Source: Acanthornis magna (Eukaryota; Chordata; Aves; Passeriformes; Acanthizidae). Taken from it: a DNA stretch of 64,000 nucleotides. How positions within the stretch are numbered: position 1 is the stretch's first letter; each line of letters opens with the position of its first letter. Both the position numbers and the translations under genes were made by a program. The notes under the pieces were generated by a model. It saw only the letters and a list, made by a program, of their open reading frames with translations, was not told where the DNA came from and did no database searches. The stretch is from contig JAWUZG010000027.1 of assembly GCA_036785705.1 (NCBI GenBank), forward strand, positions 4,693,501 to 4,757,500, given 5' to 3'. Positions 37,189 to 49,410 of this stretch are shown here, piece after piece.

Positions 37189-40100
37189 CTAAGCAGGTCA
37201 CTGCCAAAGGACAAGGGACAGGGGCTCACCACAGGCAGAAGCAAGGCAACTTTTGTTCTGAGTTATGGGAGTATGAAAAATCATTGTCCCTAGGCCTCCA
37301 GATACAGCCTACTGTAGATACAGCACCTGTATATCTATATAGGTTTATACGCATATAAACCTGTATGTGTACACATAAAATCACATTTTCAGGGTCAGAA
37401 GAGCTCTTTTCCCTGCCAATCCTAAATTTGATCATCACAGCTGTTAAGAAGACACCTCACAATAATTGGCTGCGCCAATGTTTTGCCACATTTTGCCAGT
37501 GTTTTGCTGATGTTTCGCCAATGTTTTTGCACACACAGCACTGCCAGTGCTTCCCACTCTGCAATGTACTGTGCCTTTTCCTTGGAGAATGGCTTGCAGT
37601 GCTTGTGCTGTCGTATGCTAATTTCCTGACGTTACACAGCTGAAGACCCACACGGAAAGCTTGAAGTTCCCATTCAGGCTTTAAAAAAAGATTTTATAGG
37701 TAATTTGAAATTCTAGAGACTCTTTCCAGATTATCCTAATTTTTAAGCACAACAAAGACACACTTGTTTAATTGGTCTTTAAATCCCTGCCTCCATAATT
37801 TTCTGCTTCAGCTGTAATCCTGACTAGGATTGCTGTGCTCATTCCATCCCCATTCCTTAATACTTTCCATTTAAACTGCTCCTCAATCTAAACAAGAATT
37901 AGAACATTTGACTTCTGTGGTTTTAAAGAGATTCCAGTGAAGAACGTGAAGGGACAGAGCTCTCCTTAATAGCATTTATCCATATGTAGAGTATGTATGG
38001 ATTTTGATATTCCTTGAATAAAATTCTAAAAACCTGTACAGTGTAGGCAGAAGCAGAGGAAGGAAGGATGGACTGGGATGTAAAAAGGCAGCCAAAAACC
38101 AGACGGGTTGATGGCCCTATATCAAACTGCATAATTGACAACACTTTCCATGCTGCAGTCCAAGCCTGGATTCACTAGGATGAAATGATAGGGCATGTCA
38201 ATGAAGCCAGTAAATTAGTTTTGTCTTTGGAACAGGGGGACTGAGGTCTCCACCTGGCCCACTCCCTTGTCTGTCTGACTGGCACTCCTATTCAGAAAAA
38301 CCATCTGAAGCTTTCAGTATCTTTTCCCTTGTTTTAAGGCTGAACTAAAGCCCAATGGAAATATTTGTTTGCACTAGCATTTCCCACAACTAACGTTTTC
38401 CCCATATATATCTTAATTGCTCTTATGCCTCACATGAATGCAATATTTTCTTCTTCATTTTCATCTCATACATGAGAGTCAAAACTCATATCCAATATAT
38501 TATTCCAACTTGCAGAACAAAATTTACTTTCAGAGCTGGTTACATGGTTTGAGACAGTTTAAAGTGTCCTAAAATTTTAACTTAAAAAAAGATAGACACA
38601 ATTTTTCTGAAATTGTCAGAAACCTGTTCAAAATTTTTGTTTTCTGGCTATTACTTGCCAAAAGTAACTTGGTTTTGCTTTAAATACTACTGCTGGCCTG
38701 TTCATTCACCTGAAATTCATTTGGAAGTGAAAACAATACATGGAAATTGTTGCTAAAATGAACAGAAGAGTTTGCAAGTGCCTCCACTACAAAAAGAATT
38801 TTAAGCACATTCTGAGCATCCCTCAGGAGTGGGGAGCAGGGAAAAACGGATCGAAATCCCTTGCAGCAAAGAGAGAAAGTGATGCTTTCCCATATTCTGG
38901 AATAAATGTGCTCTTTGGCGGCTGAAATATAATGAGACAAAAATGAAGTGTCCTGCAGTGTTGCCGTACCTGAATGTGTAATTTTGGGTGTGCTGTCAGG
39001 TCTGTCAGATCTCCATTTCACATTCACCTCAGCATATGTGACTGGATCACCTGGAGGGTCAAAAAGTGCTGAAATTACTAGAAGAGTTAATGCAATAATT
39101 GTTCTGTTGTGCAGTATTTAAAATAAATAAATAAATGCATAAATACTATTAATTTATTAATTCATTTATTAAATTTTAGAAAATGTTAAAAATCCTTCTA
39201 AATGATTGTCAGTTATCATACACAGAACTACTTTATTATTAATTCTATTTTTTCTTGCCATTCCATATCTTGCATATACATTTATATATTCTGTCAATCT
39301 TTAAGCAGAAGTTAATCAATGGTAACATTTTTTGGCTAAATTAATTTTTTTTCTGTTTACCTCTTAATAAACCACGAGCGTGGTTGTGACACTCACGGTT
39401 ACAGCCATTAAAAAAAGTACTTCATGTGTTACAAGGTTTTTGCAGCCCACAGAGAGCATAAAAAGTTGTCAGGGTGGGTTTCCCCAAAGGTGTGGCATTG
39501 GCTGGAAAACTGCACTTTCCTTATCTTCCCAGCCTCAGTAGTGGAGAGTTGCTGTCTGCTGGACTGTCAGGAGTGTTTGATCATGGAAACAGGGCTGGAA
39601 AAGGAATTTCCAACAGGATTTTCAGCAGCAACCAAGAAAGTGGTGGTTTGCTGACACTGCTTTTGCTTTAGCAGAGCTCTGCTTTTCTTTGGAGGCTTGT
39701 CTGTTATTGTGCATGGATGCTTACAGTGGCCGTCCACATAACAGCAGAGATCTCTCTCACTGCAAAAACAACCTGTTCTTTGGCTCTTAGTGGCCACTGC
39801 TGGATGCAAAGCCCAAGAAAGGCAAAGGTGATGTTTGGGTACCTGCCTTCTATTATGTATTTGAGCTGCATCCCATAGGAAGTGCTTTTAAATTAATATA
39901 CTGAAAGGTATGCCCCAAAGGCACCTCACTGCCCAGAGGATTTCTACAGGGCCACTGGCCCAAACCAGCAATATTTTATAATCAGAAAAGCTCAGGGAAG
40001 AGGTACAAGTAGAAAAATGACTGCAGGTGTAATGAGGCAGTGGACTGCCCTATGACACAGTTTATCTTTCATTTTGTGGTATTAAATCCAGAGATGAGCT

Positions 40101-42394
40101 CTCAGAGCAGGAGGGAGAGGGAAAGAGTTGAGAGACAGGACATGTGTCACTGACCCCAGCAGCTTTTGGTAGGTGTGGCAACAGAAGGAAGGAAGGAAGG
40201 AAGGAAGGAGCTATATTTTTATATCAACTGCAACACACAACCTTCAGGGCTGCCTGCTTTGCATGTTTTGCCTCATTCCCCAGGAGCTGCTTTCAAAAAA
40301 TTTACTCACCAAGTGTATGAAAAAAGATTTTTTTGCTTGAAGAAAAGCAACCTCCTAAAGGTGCCAGAGCTGCTGAGATCTACGTTAGACTTATAAAAAA
40401 TGTCCAATCTAACCCATTTTCAGAACTAAGCATCTTTCTCGTGCAGCAGCCCAGGGGTCAGAACAGTTTGAATGCACCTGGCAGAAGATGAGGGCTCAGT
40501 TTCCTGCATTTATGCTCTCAAGTATGAAAGCAATGGAACACGCAAAGAAAGTGAAGATAGAGATTTTAAGAATGCATTTATATAATTTTCTAAGAACATG
40601 AAAAAGTATTAATTATATAGATAAGTGATTTTTTTTCACTATATCTCACTAGGACACACTGGTGCTATTAGTAGGTGTCAAATTAAAGATTGATTTAAAG
40701 TATTTCTTCATGCAAGGTGTTACAATCAGCCTGTGGAAGTCCTTGTTTTAGGATGCTATTAAAGTAAAGCATTTATTGGGGTACTAATAGGGGTGCAAGA
40801 TTCACAGAAGTGACAAGAATATAGATATTGCAATAGAAAATACTCTTTTCAAAAAGATTATGACAGGTTAAACACCATGCTGTCATACTCTAAAACATAA
40901 GAAAAGCATTTTGTGTGAAATTTGGTTACTTAATTAGCCTCATAATTGGCCTTTAGAATTTTTTAGATTCTGAATTTCCAAGCACCTTACACTGACAAAT
41001 TTCAGAAGTACCACCTTGGCTTAGATGGCTCTCAGAATAATTTATGCAGCAATTTCTAAGCACGATTCACTGAAGTGTATTAAAAGCTGTTTGAAAGCAT
41101 TTAAAACTGTAAAATATCACTGGAAATTTAAGGGACAGGTGAGGGGGGAATAAAAATATATGGAACAGACTTCTATGCTCTCAAACTCTGAGACATTTTA
41201 CACAGTGAGTTGTACTGGGCATGAGGGCACATCTCCAATAAATCCTTACGGGACAGTAAGGACTGGTGTTCGAAGGGTTGTCCTGGCACTCAGCTCTTCT
41301 ACAGAGAATTGATCACATCATTTAAGGGGCAAGTTGAGTTAAAAATGAAAGGCAAATATTTCATACCTCTACAAGTGCTTTTTGTACTGTATTCCAAGGA
41401 GGGAATATAGAAATCTTATTTTTAAGAATAAATATTGCTTTGCTGGTATACTCAGAACTTATTTTTCTTTCCTACTGCAACTTCTGAATATTATAACTTA
41501 AAAGAAATTTTCCATGCTCATTTGTCTTACAACTAGCAAAGATCTATTTTTGATCAGAATAAAAAAAGTAAAACTTGATACTTTTGTTTTAAAACTAGGA
41601 ATTATTTCATACCTATATCCATTAATAGGTATATTTTGCACTTCATTTTTTGAAAATAATTTTTTAAAGTAATGCAGTTTTATAGTTGGAGGCATCCGTA
41701 GGTCATACACAAATTGTAACACTAACAGTTTTCAAAATTAGAGAAACTTCTATTACATCTTGACTTGTATTTTTCTCAACACAGAACTTGTAGAAGAGAA
41801 AGAAAGAGGGACACAGATAAAGAGAGAGAGAGAAAGAAGAAAGAGAAGAAAAAAAGAAAATGGAAACAGACCTATCTCATTAGAATTTAAAAATATTTCT
41901 GGTGTCTAAGAAGGTGAATCAAATTAAAATACAAAATATAAGTGGACTGCAGGAGAGAGAAGTCCATTCAGGGAACTTCAACTGTCAACATGTTTCCAGT
42001 AATCTGTATAAAGATCGTCAATGTCTGAGCATTCCCGTTTCAGAAACAGCCTATTTCAGCCATCTTACTGAAAGCCAGAATGGGATTTTAGGAGACAATC
42101 TTCACCTTTCCTAGAATTCAGTATTCATTCTATCAATAAACATGAATTTGCCAAGCCAATAGATATATATAATAAACAGAGGTGGGTATTAATAGTTATA
42201 AAAGGCTTTCAACATGACTTCAACTGCCTATGAATGATTTAAGAAAAAGTAAAAGTTTTAAGAACGTGTCAATGAGCAAGGAAAAAAAAAGAAATATTAA
42301 GATGACCTTTTTTTTTACCTGTATCTGAAGCTTCTGAAATAAAATTCACTCTTTCCTTGGGCGACACCTCAGCATAGAGCACCTCCCTTGCCAT
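37088..42394 (-). CDS. Gene A: short ITIM-bearing single-pass membrane protein, KLR/C-type-lectin-receptor-like N terminus
   Basis: Three exons on the minus strand (42394-42319, 39050-38970, 37188-37088) encode 85 aa. Exon 1 starts MAREVLYAEVSPKERV, in a good context (CAAAATGG). Exon 2 encodes GDPVTYAEVNVKWRSDRPDS. VLYAEV and VTYAEV fit the ITIM pattern, which recruits SHP phosphatases in inhibitory receptors. Exon 3 encodes ENSPWCYVV then about 20 hydrophobic residues, ending AVKCYSS and TGA. There is no signal peptide, so a type II topology is expected. Both upstream joins are phase 1. NKG2A and CLEC-type NK receptors have this cytoplasmic/membrane plan but continue into a lectin domain; none is visible downstream before ARFGAP3. 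It may be a real short signalling protein, a receptor truncated by a new stop, or a pseudogene. Family assignment is inference from motifs and exon phases. Confidence 0.65.
37474..37533. repeat. Short ~11-bp imperfect tandem repeat
   Basis: Units such as TGTTTTGCCA, TTTTGCCAG, TGTTTTGCTGA and TGTTTCGCCAA follow each other about five or six times. It lies in gene A intron 2. Confidence 0.6.
38835..38968 (-). repeat. Copy 1 of a block shared with 44010-44140
   Basis: Intronic sequence beside the gene A exon 2 donor contains AATGTGCTCTTTGGCGGCTG and TGAAGTGTCCTGCAGTGTTG. Both recur with small changes near 44090. It has the same orientation at about 75-85% similarity by eye. Confidence 0.65.
38970..39050 (-). 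CDS. Gene A exon 2 (second ITIM)
   Basis: 81 nt, entered and left in phase 1. The acceptor is CCTCCAG/GTG and the donor TTCAG/GTACGG. It encodes GDPVTYAEVNVK to KITHS and is homologous to gene B exon 2 (GNPITYAELHVK). Confidence 0.75.
40183..40209. repeat. (GGAA)n microsatellite
   Basis: Five perfect GGAA units plus flanking partial units. GGAA arrays can be bound by ETS-family factors. It lies in gene A intron 1. Confidence 0.85.
41790..41875. repeat. GA-rich low-complexity tract
   Basis: An almost pure purine stretch including GAGAGAGAGAGAAAGAAG. It lies in gene A intron 1, about 450 bp from exon 1. Confidence 0.8.
42319..42394 (-). CDS. Gene A exon 1 (first ITIM)
   Basis: Encodes MAREVLYAEVSPKERV and ends SEASDT. 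The donor is ATACAG/GTAAAA, phase 1. An overlapping out-of-frame upstream ATG lies at 42429. Confidence 0.7.
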
Positions 42395-43477
42395 TTTGAA
42401 AAGTTCCTTTCAGCTCTCAGATCTGCCATCAAAATGGACTCCCTGAAGAGAACACAGCCCCTATTTCTGACCTCCCCCCTCACACCACATTAGGTCAAAA
42501 GAAGTGTTTAGATGTCTCTAAAACGGAAGGAAACTAGAAACGTTTTTTTTCAAATGTAAATTCTCACCTTGTAGCTTTTGATAAACAATTCCTAATTCTT
42601 AGTCCCTTCTCTTGGTGTACGTTCTATTAAAAACTGAGATTTGGATCAATTTTCTTATAAATTGTGACCTTCAGCTCACATGTAATTTCGATGTAGAACC
42701 TGAGCTGGCAACATGCTGAGTATGTTTACATTCTCCTCAAATCAACTGGACATTAAAACGTGTTTCAACAGAAAATTCAGTTCATGATTATTAGATTGCT
42801 CATTTTGTGATTATTAGATTGCTTTGGTTTGTGATTATCAGATCACTTCCTCCTAGACTTCAGTAGCTCAGGGTTGAAACCAGAAAGCAATGATATGGGA
42901 AGGAACAGAAAGAATATCTGATATTGCTGAAAAAACTAATTTAAATATTTTTGAATTAATGTTTTTCTGCATTTTAATTTATTTTTTAAATTTTATTTCA
43001 TACAGAATAAAATTAATTTTAAAAGTTTGGTTTGAAAATGTTACTATAAGGCCCACTTCCTTTTTTTTCATTGGATTTTCCTCCCCATAGAAATTTCTAA
43101 TTTTTTTTTTGTTTGTATTAACTTAGAAAGATACCAAAACTTCGAATTCTTCTCACAGAGGAACTTCTGCTCTTCAACCAGCTCTGCACCACATGCTAAT
43201 CCTCATATCCCTGGGTCACTATTAAGATCAAGATTAAAACAGGGTTGAGTCTGACCTATGTTTCCTCTGCATGTTGATCTTCAAACTTTCTCATTAAAGG
43301 CAGAAAATGTGGTTTTTTTGAGTTATCAAGGTGATAAGTCCAGAAGTGAAGTATTTTGCCCTCTTGGGACCAGCCATGGAGAAGGATGAGCAACACTTCA
43401 GCGTTTTCAACTTAAATCAGTGAGATATTTTGAGGATGGGCCATCATAATCGTGGTTACTAAAAGGCTCTGTATTAG

Positions 43478-44015
43478 TCACAGAATGGTTTGGGTTGGAA
43501 GGGACCTTAAGATCATCCAGTTCCAATGCCCTGCCATGGGCAGGGACAGATTCCAGCAGACCAAGCTGATCCAAAGCCCATCCAATCTGGCTGTGAGGGA
43601 TAGAGCAGCCACAGCATCTCTGGACAACCTGTGCCAGGGCCTCTCCACCCTCACAAGGAGCCATTTTTTCCCAATATCCTATCTATCCCTGCCCTGTGTC
43701 AGTTTGAAGCCATTCCCCCTTGTCCTGTCACTCCAGGCCCTTGTCAAGAGTCTCTCTCCATCTTTCCTGTAGGCTCCCTTCAAACACTGGAAGGTCACAA
43801 TGAGGTCACCCCAAAGCCTTCTCTTCTCCAGGCTGAACAATCCCAATTCCCTCAGCCTTTCCTCACAGCAGAGCTGCTCCATCCCTCTGATCCCCTTGGT
43901 GTCCCTGCTCTGGGCTGGCTCCAGCAGCTCCATGTCCTTGCTGTGCTGGGCCCCAGGGCTGGAGGCAGCCCTGCAGGGGGGTCTCAGAAGAGTGGAGCAG
44001 AACCACACTGTCCTC
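43478..44015 (-). mobile_element. CR1 LINE 3' end
   Basis: It begins (plus strand) CACAGAATGGTTTGGGTTGG, then AGGGACCTTAAGATCATCC. It continues through CCTTGTCCTGTCACTCC and CTCATCCCTCT-type CR1 blocks to GGTCTCAGAAGAGTGGAGC. This is reversed avian CR1. Confidence 0.92.
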
Positions 44016-44140
44016 TTCTTTCATGGAAAGGAGGACAGCAAAGAGATAAAGTGGTACTCTCCCATACTCTGGAAAAATGTGCTCTTTGGCTGCTGAAATA
44101 CAATGAGAAAATGTGAAGTGTCCCGCAGTGTTGCAGAACC
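44010..44140 (-). repeat. Copy 2 of the block shared with gene A intron 2
   Basis: Contains AATGTGCTCTTTGGCTGCTG and TGAAGTGTCCCGCAGTGTTG. Beyond it, on the minus strand, is an exon-like segment (acceptor CACCCATGCAG at about 44232, donor GAAAG/GTCAG near 44151) at the position where exon 2 would fall. It does not encode an ITIM. The block is either a decayed duplicate of the gene A exon 2 region or a shared dispersed repeat. Confidence 0.55.
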
Positions 44141-44284
44141 CGACTGACCTTTCAGGAGAACATGGGAGGACTGTAGGGGTACCAATTGGAAAGCAGAGAT
44201 TTGTAAACCGCTGAGATTTAGGCACCTGCATGGGTGAGCAGATCATCACAGGGTTAAAGCATTTCTGTCCAAAGCAGCATTGAA

Positions 44285-44345
44285 TCAATCACAGAATGGT
44301 TTGGGTTGGAAGAAACCTTAAAATCCCTCTAATTCGAGCCCACTT
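44285..44345 (-). mobile_element. CR1 3' tail fragment
   Basis: CACAGAATGGTTTGGGTTGG followed by AAGAAACCTTAAAATCCCTC is a reversed CR1 tail of about 60 bp. Confidence 0.85.
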
Positions 44346-47300
44346 CCAGTTCCAACATCCTATGCCTTCTAACTCCAGCATCCTCCTCTTCCCTTAGCAA
44401 GCAGCTGTTGGTTCAGTAGAAAAAGACATTTGTTGTTTGAGTTTGCAGCCAAGTTGTTCTGAGGAAGATTCTTTAATTTAACAAAATAACATGAGGAAGG
44501 GATTTGTATTAGTACTTAAGCACTGAACTGTGTCCTCAGTGCCAGTGATGCAAAGCCAGACTAAATTTATTTTATATATGAAGATGTACCTATTATTAGA
44601 AGGTTAGTTCAAGAATTTGGAAGATTTTTTTCCCTCCTACATTAATCCTTTGCAATTGAATCACACAAAATAGTCACTAGATGTCTCTACGTCACCATAA
44701 AATATATCAGAATTTCTATTCCATTTAAACTGATGACAATTTGAAGTGCTTATTTAGCCTTTTTTTCAAAAGTGTGAGTTGCATAAGACTGACCTGTTTG
44801 ATTCCTTGGGTTTCTGCAGATAAACCTGCTCTGTCCCAGCACCGAAAGCTCTGCTGTAGCTCCCAGTTAAAGGAAATCCTCTGGCTTAGGCTAGAAAGAC
44901 AGCATTTTCCCTCCCTGAAATAGCAGGTTGTTACTCCTGCACTGGGTAAAGTAGGACAGGGAAACCTTCCTTTATTTCATGGTTTTGAATTCTTCACTGT
45001 GGAGAATAAATTCGTATCATTCGTATCCAAAACAAGCACATAACTCACGCATATAAATCTCCATGGATATAGGCCTGCGTATCACTTTAAGTTTTCAGCT
45101 TTTGAAAATAAACTGATGAGCTGACTAAAGCTGAACAAGCAAAATAAAAGCCACTGAGAATAGTATTAAAAAGAATTTTTTTACCTTTTTTTCCTTTTAA
45201 GCAATCTGTATGAGGTGGCAGATGCAAACTTAATATCCTTGGGTAATAAATCCTATATTTTCAGGAGGATGGAGACCTTCCCATCTGATAATTAACCACC
45301 TTTTTCCTTATATGTTTTCCTAGAATGATAAAGAAAAATACTTCAAATTCAAAAGTGCTGGGTGCTGTACAGTCAAGATTTCCTTTGATAACCTTATTTC
45401 AAATATTTGAAGATCTTCCTAGGTCTGAGCAGACCCATCTACAGTGTATATCATAAACAGCACTAAAAACAAGGATGTGGTGCTGCATTGAAATTTATAA
45501 TCATCTGTCCTCTGCCAAAAAATAATGTGATATCAAAATAATGTGATATTTTGAACATTATGTTCAAAAAGCCTTGATCTTAAAGATTTTATGATGCAGT
45601 AAGATAAACTCAAAATGGTTGTGAAATCCCACTGGAAGCAGTGGTACTTTAGACATATTTCCTGTGAAAATAGGTTATTGAATTTTGGATAGACAAACTG
45701 GAAGTTCTAATACTGCAGGAATCATCATATTCTTGCAGGAAACATCATAGCAGTTTGTTCTTTTTTTTTTTTCCTGCTCTTATTCCATGCTATCTTAGTT
45801 TGGATATGGTCTTAAAAAGGCAAACTACTGAATTCTGGTGCATCTTTTGGGCAGCTCACCTAAACTCTCATTTACAAGTTTATTTTTGACTGCATAATTG
45901 CACAATTTTGAACTAGTATTATTTGCATACTAAGGAATGAGAATATATATAAATTGTAATTCTACAATTAATAAAGTCCCCTATTTTTTCAGGAGCTGTT
46001 TTCTTTCAAACAATTAAAGCCTGACTGGTTCCGATAGCTCACAGGAAAGCACTCAGATAAGGGTGATGTGGGTTCCATTACTGACAGGAAACACTGGAAG
46101 TGAACCTGTTAAGAAAGACCTGCTGAGAAAGTCCTGTAGCTCCCACTGATGCCAACTTCACACCCAGGAATTTCCACAGTCAGCTTCACTCAGGTTATCC
46201 CTGCTTTACCCTGGTGCACATGAAATCAGAGCTCTGCATTTCAAAAGCTATGCAGGTTGTTTATGACTTTTGTAAATAATTTATTTTGATGCAAACAGAA
46301 TGCTGAGAGGAATGCAGTGAGTCTCAAAGCCTTGCAATGTGGAAACTCCCTCACTGAGTTCCTGGGAAGAGGCTCTTTGAGGGAGGAGGTGTAAGGCAGT
46401 TTGGGGCTTTTAGCTGTTGCACCTTGGATGTTCTTTCTGGGATTTTGAGACAAAAATCAACAACTGTCTTGAATAAACTGCACTTAAGTACAACTACAGA
46501 TTTTGGTTTGTGTTTGTCTGGGACAAACGGAGCTATTTTCTGTTACCAATGACCTTCCCTGTGCTGGCATTTTTCAGGGATCATTTTTATTCTACCAAGA
46601 AAGGTTTCGATTGAGCTCAGCAGCTTTCAAGCAGCACAAGCAGCTGTTTGGCCATCAGTGATATTTGCACATACTCTCCTTCTCCTTGCAATTGCTGTTC
46701 AGGATTGGTGCTGAGTACACAGAATACTGTACAGAGAAAGGTACAATGGGAGGCAATTATCCAAGAGTGACTGATAGAACAGCAGTGACACGCTGGCACA
46801 AGCCTGTTTTATATAAACAACCATTGTAATAACTGATTAAAAACATTTCTAAAGGGAGACAGGAAAGTCTATAGGCCTAGTCATGCATGATTCCTTGAAG
46901 TCCAGCAGAATTGTCATTTTTCTCATAAGTTGCACAAGAACTCATCAAACAGATCCCTTCCTTCTGGCAAATACCCTGTTTCAGCTATTATGTAGCCATG
47001 CATGGTAAACCTAAAACATAGAACACACTCTTGAGAGATATCAATCTCAAAGCCCACAATCATTCAAATGAAGTCTTTAGTTGCTGATTATTTCTGTTCA
47101 GAGGTCGTTGGACATATTCCTGTTCCTGCTGGCACGAACTGAAAACTCTCTAAAAGCTTTGTTATAGGGATCTATTGTATCTAGAGGTTTTAAGGTTCAG
47201 GAACTGCAGTGAATGTAGTGCCCAGCAAATGCTGCCCACAACCTCTGAGGTTCTGATGTTCTCAAACCTAAAAGGGTGAACCTCACAGCCCTCCCAACCA

Positions 47301-48190
47301 GGCAGGTCTGCAGGACTCACAGCCCCTCTCATTTGGACAGAGGAAAGACTGGTGAAGCAGCAGCTGTCTCATGGGTAACACCACAGCAGCCAGACAGTGG
47401 GGCTGTCCCATAGCGGGACACACCAATGGTGGCTGCTGGGGCAGAGCTCTGACAAAAGCAGCAGCTTTTTTCCCCTCTGTCAGGGATATTTGCACCCACA
47501 GACACCTTTCTTCCTTCCCTTGTTAACCCGAACCCCCTGAGGACTCCTGGAGGAGCCCTGACAATCCCTGGGGTGGAGGGATCATGTAATATTTAGTGCA
47601 GGAACAAATACACGTAAGAACTATGCCTGCGGTCTCACATTCCTATCCCCTTTGTAAGGATTCCTCCTGCGACAAAGACAGCACCAGCTGGAAATAATGG
47701 CAAGTTAAGGAACTTCTGCTGGCTGTGACATGGTAGATGCTGCAAATAGAAAGTTGGGGTATAGAGAAGAGGTGGGTTATTTATCAAGACTAGAGGTACT
47801 TTTAACTCTCCTCCCAAGGCTTCACCTCTGATTTTCATATCACACCACCTTCACACACCAATGGATGTGCCATCCAGCCTTGATACAGCTCTAAGGCCAT
47901 GGACGGGACAGGCAGAGCTCACATCAGCCCTGGCAAGGAGAGAAGCTGCCCATGTGTAGAAGTTACCTCCACTTCCTGCAGCAACCATTTTCATATTAGG
48001 CAGAGGCTAAGAGATTGCTGAAACTGCACTACCATTTGCTGGTGCCTCCAATCAGGTCATCCAAGAGCTTCCTCAGACTGTATTTGCATTCTTTGTCTTA
48101 AAATCATTCACAAATAAGGTTTGGCTGCAAAATGAGGACCTATTTCCCCAGAAGAAAGCTTCACAAGGAGATGCTTAAGAAATGAGCCTG
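44346..48190. other. Intergenic DNA, no gene recognised
   Basis: No ITIM, membrane or lectin-domain exon was found on either strand. A poly(T) run lies near 45760. Open frames are short and show no family resemblance. Confidence 0.4.
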
Positions 48191-48194
48191 TGTG

Positions 48195-48668
48195 CAGCTC
48201 TGGTGTCCTGCACAGGGCAGGGTGGTGTGGGTCCAGGGGAGGCCACAGAAATGCTCTGAGGACTGGAGCATCTCTCCCACAGAGACAGACTGAGACTATT
48301 GGGGCTGTCCAGCCTGGAGAAGAGAAGGTGTGGAGAGCTTCAGATGTGAGTACCTTCCAGTACCTGAAGGAGGCCTGTAAGAAAGCTGGAGAGGACAAGT
48401 TAGTGACAGGACAAGGAGAAGTGGCTCTAAACTGAAAGAGGGTAGATTTAGGTTGGATATTAGGAAGAAATTGTTCCCTGTGAGGGTGCAGAGGCCCCGG
48501 CACAGGTTGCCCAGAGAAGCTGTGGCTGCCCCATCCCTGGAAGTGTTCCAGGCCAGGTTGGACAGGGCTTGGAGCAGCCTGGGATAGTGGAAGGTGTCTC
48601 TGCCCATGGAACTGGATGTTATTTAAGGCACCTTCCCCCCCAAACCATTCCACGATTCCATGATTCAT
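48195..48668 (+). mobile_element. CR1 LINE 3' end
   Basis: Forward CR1 sequence: GGCTGTCCAGCCTGGAGAAG, GGTTGCCCAGAGAAGCTGTG, CCATCCCTGGAAGTGTTCC, ending with CCATTCCACGATTCCATGAT. It is the typical avian CR1 3' end with a degenerate octamer tail. Confidence 0.93.
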
Positions 48669-49269
48669 GGGAACTAGTAAAGTGAAAGATTTGCAGAATT
48701 CGGTTCCTCTTATTTTTGTTCTGACTGTATGAGAGCATCTACGTTCTATTAAAGCACCTTTAGTGTCCTTTGATCTGTATCATAAAACCTCTAGGCAGCC
48801 TTCTGCTTCTTTACATGGTGCCAACGCCATTTACAAGAATTTTGATCTTCATTTACATGAAACATGTTTTGAAGTGGAATTTTGAGAAGTGGGGTTTTAT
48901 TACATGTTGCACTGTAAGGATGTTCAAGAAAGTAAATGTTACTACATTTCAGAGTTAAACAGGTTGATTTTCCCAACACATTTGAGTGGTAACAAACCAT
49001 TGAGACCTGCTAAAACTATGGTTGATTTTAGGCATGTAAAGAGATTTCTCAGACATAAAGCGCAAGCATTGCAAAAAGTGTCCACCAGTTATGTGACCAG
49101 AAACTCTTGAGTTCTTGTGGTTCAGAATTTTCATAGCATTTTTATATTTAGTGGGGAGCATCATTTACCTAACAGAATATTATAGCATTTAGGAACTGGA
49201 TGCTGGCTTCCTAGCTAGAACAAAATAGGATGCCAAAAGGAACAATGCCTTTACACATTGTGCTAACCA

Positions 49270-49410
49270 TTGCAAATTTAGGATCATATGCAAACTTACT
49301 TAGTATCCCTTCCAGTCCCATATCCAGGTCATTTATGAAGATGTTAAAGAACAGAGTGCTGAGGTTGGAGCCCTGTGGAACTCCACTAGAGACAGGTTGC
49401 CAGCCTGATA
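49270..49410 (-). mobile_element. CR1 internal fragment
   Basis: GCAAACTTACTTAGTATCCC, CCAGGTCATTTATGAAGATG and GAGCCCTGTGGAACTCCACT match a block lying 5' of the usual CR1 3' end, reversed. It is older and more diverged than the other copies. Confidence 0.75.

Noticed and set aside
39725..39766. Possible 42-nt minus-strand exon in gene A intron 1 with good acceptor and donor
   Set aside because: The encoded peptide shows no feature of the family, and the frame is plausible only by splice-site appearance.
43631..44116. 161-codon plus-strand open frame
   Set aside because: It lies in a reversed CR1 copy and reads the wrong strand of that element.
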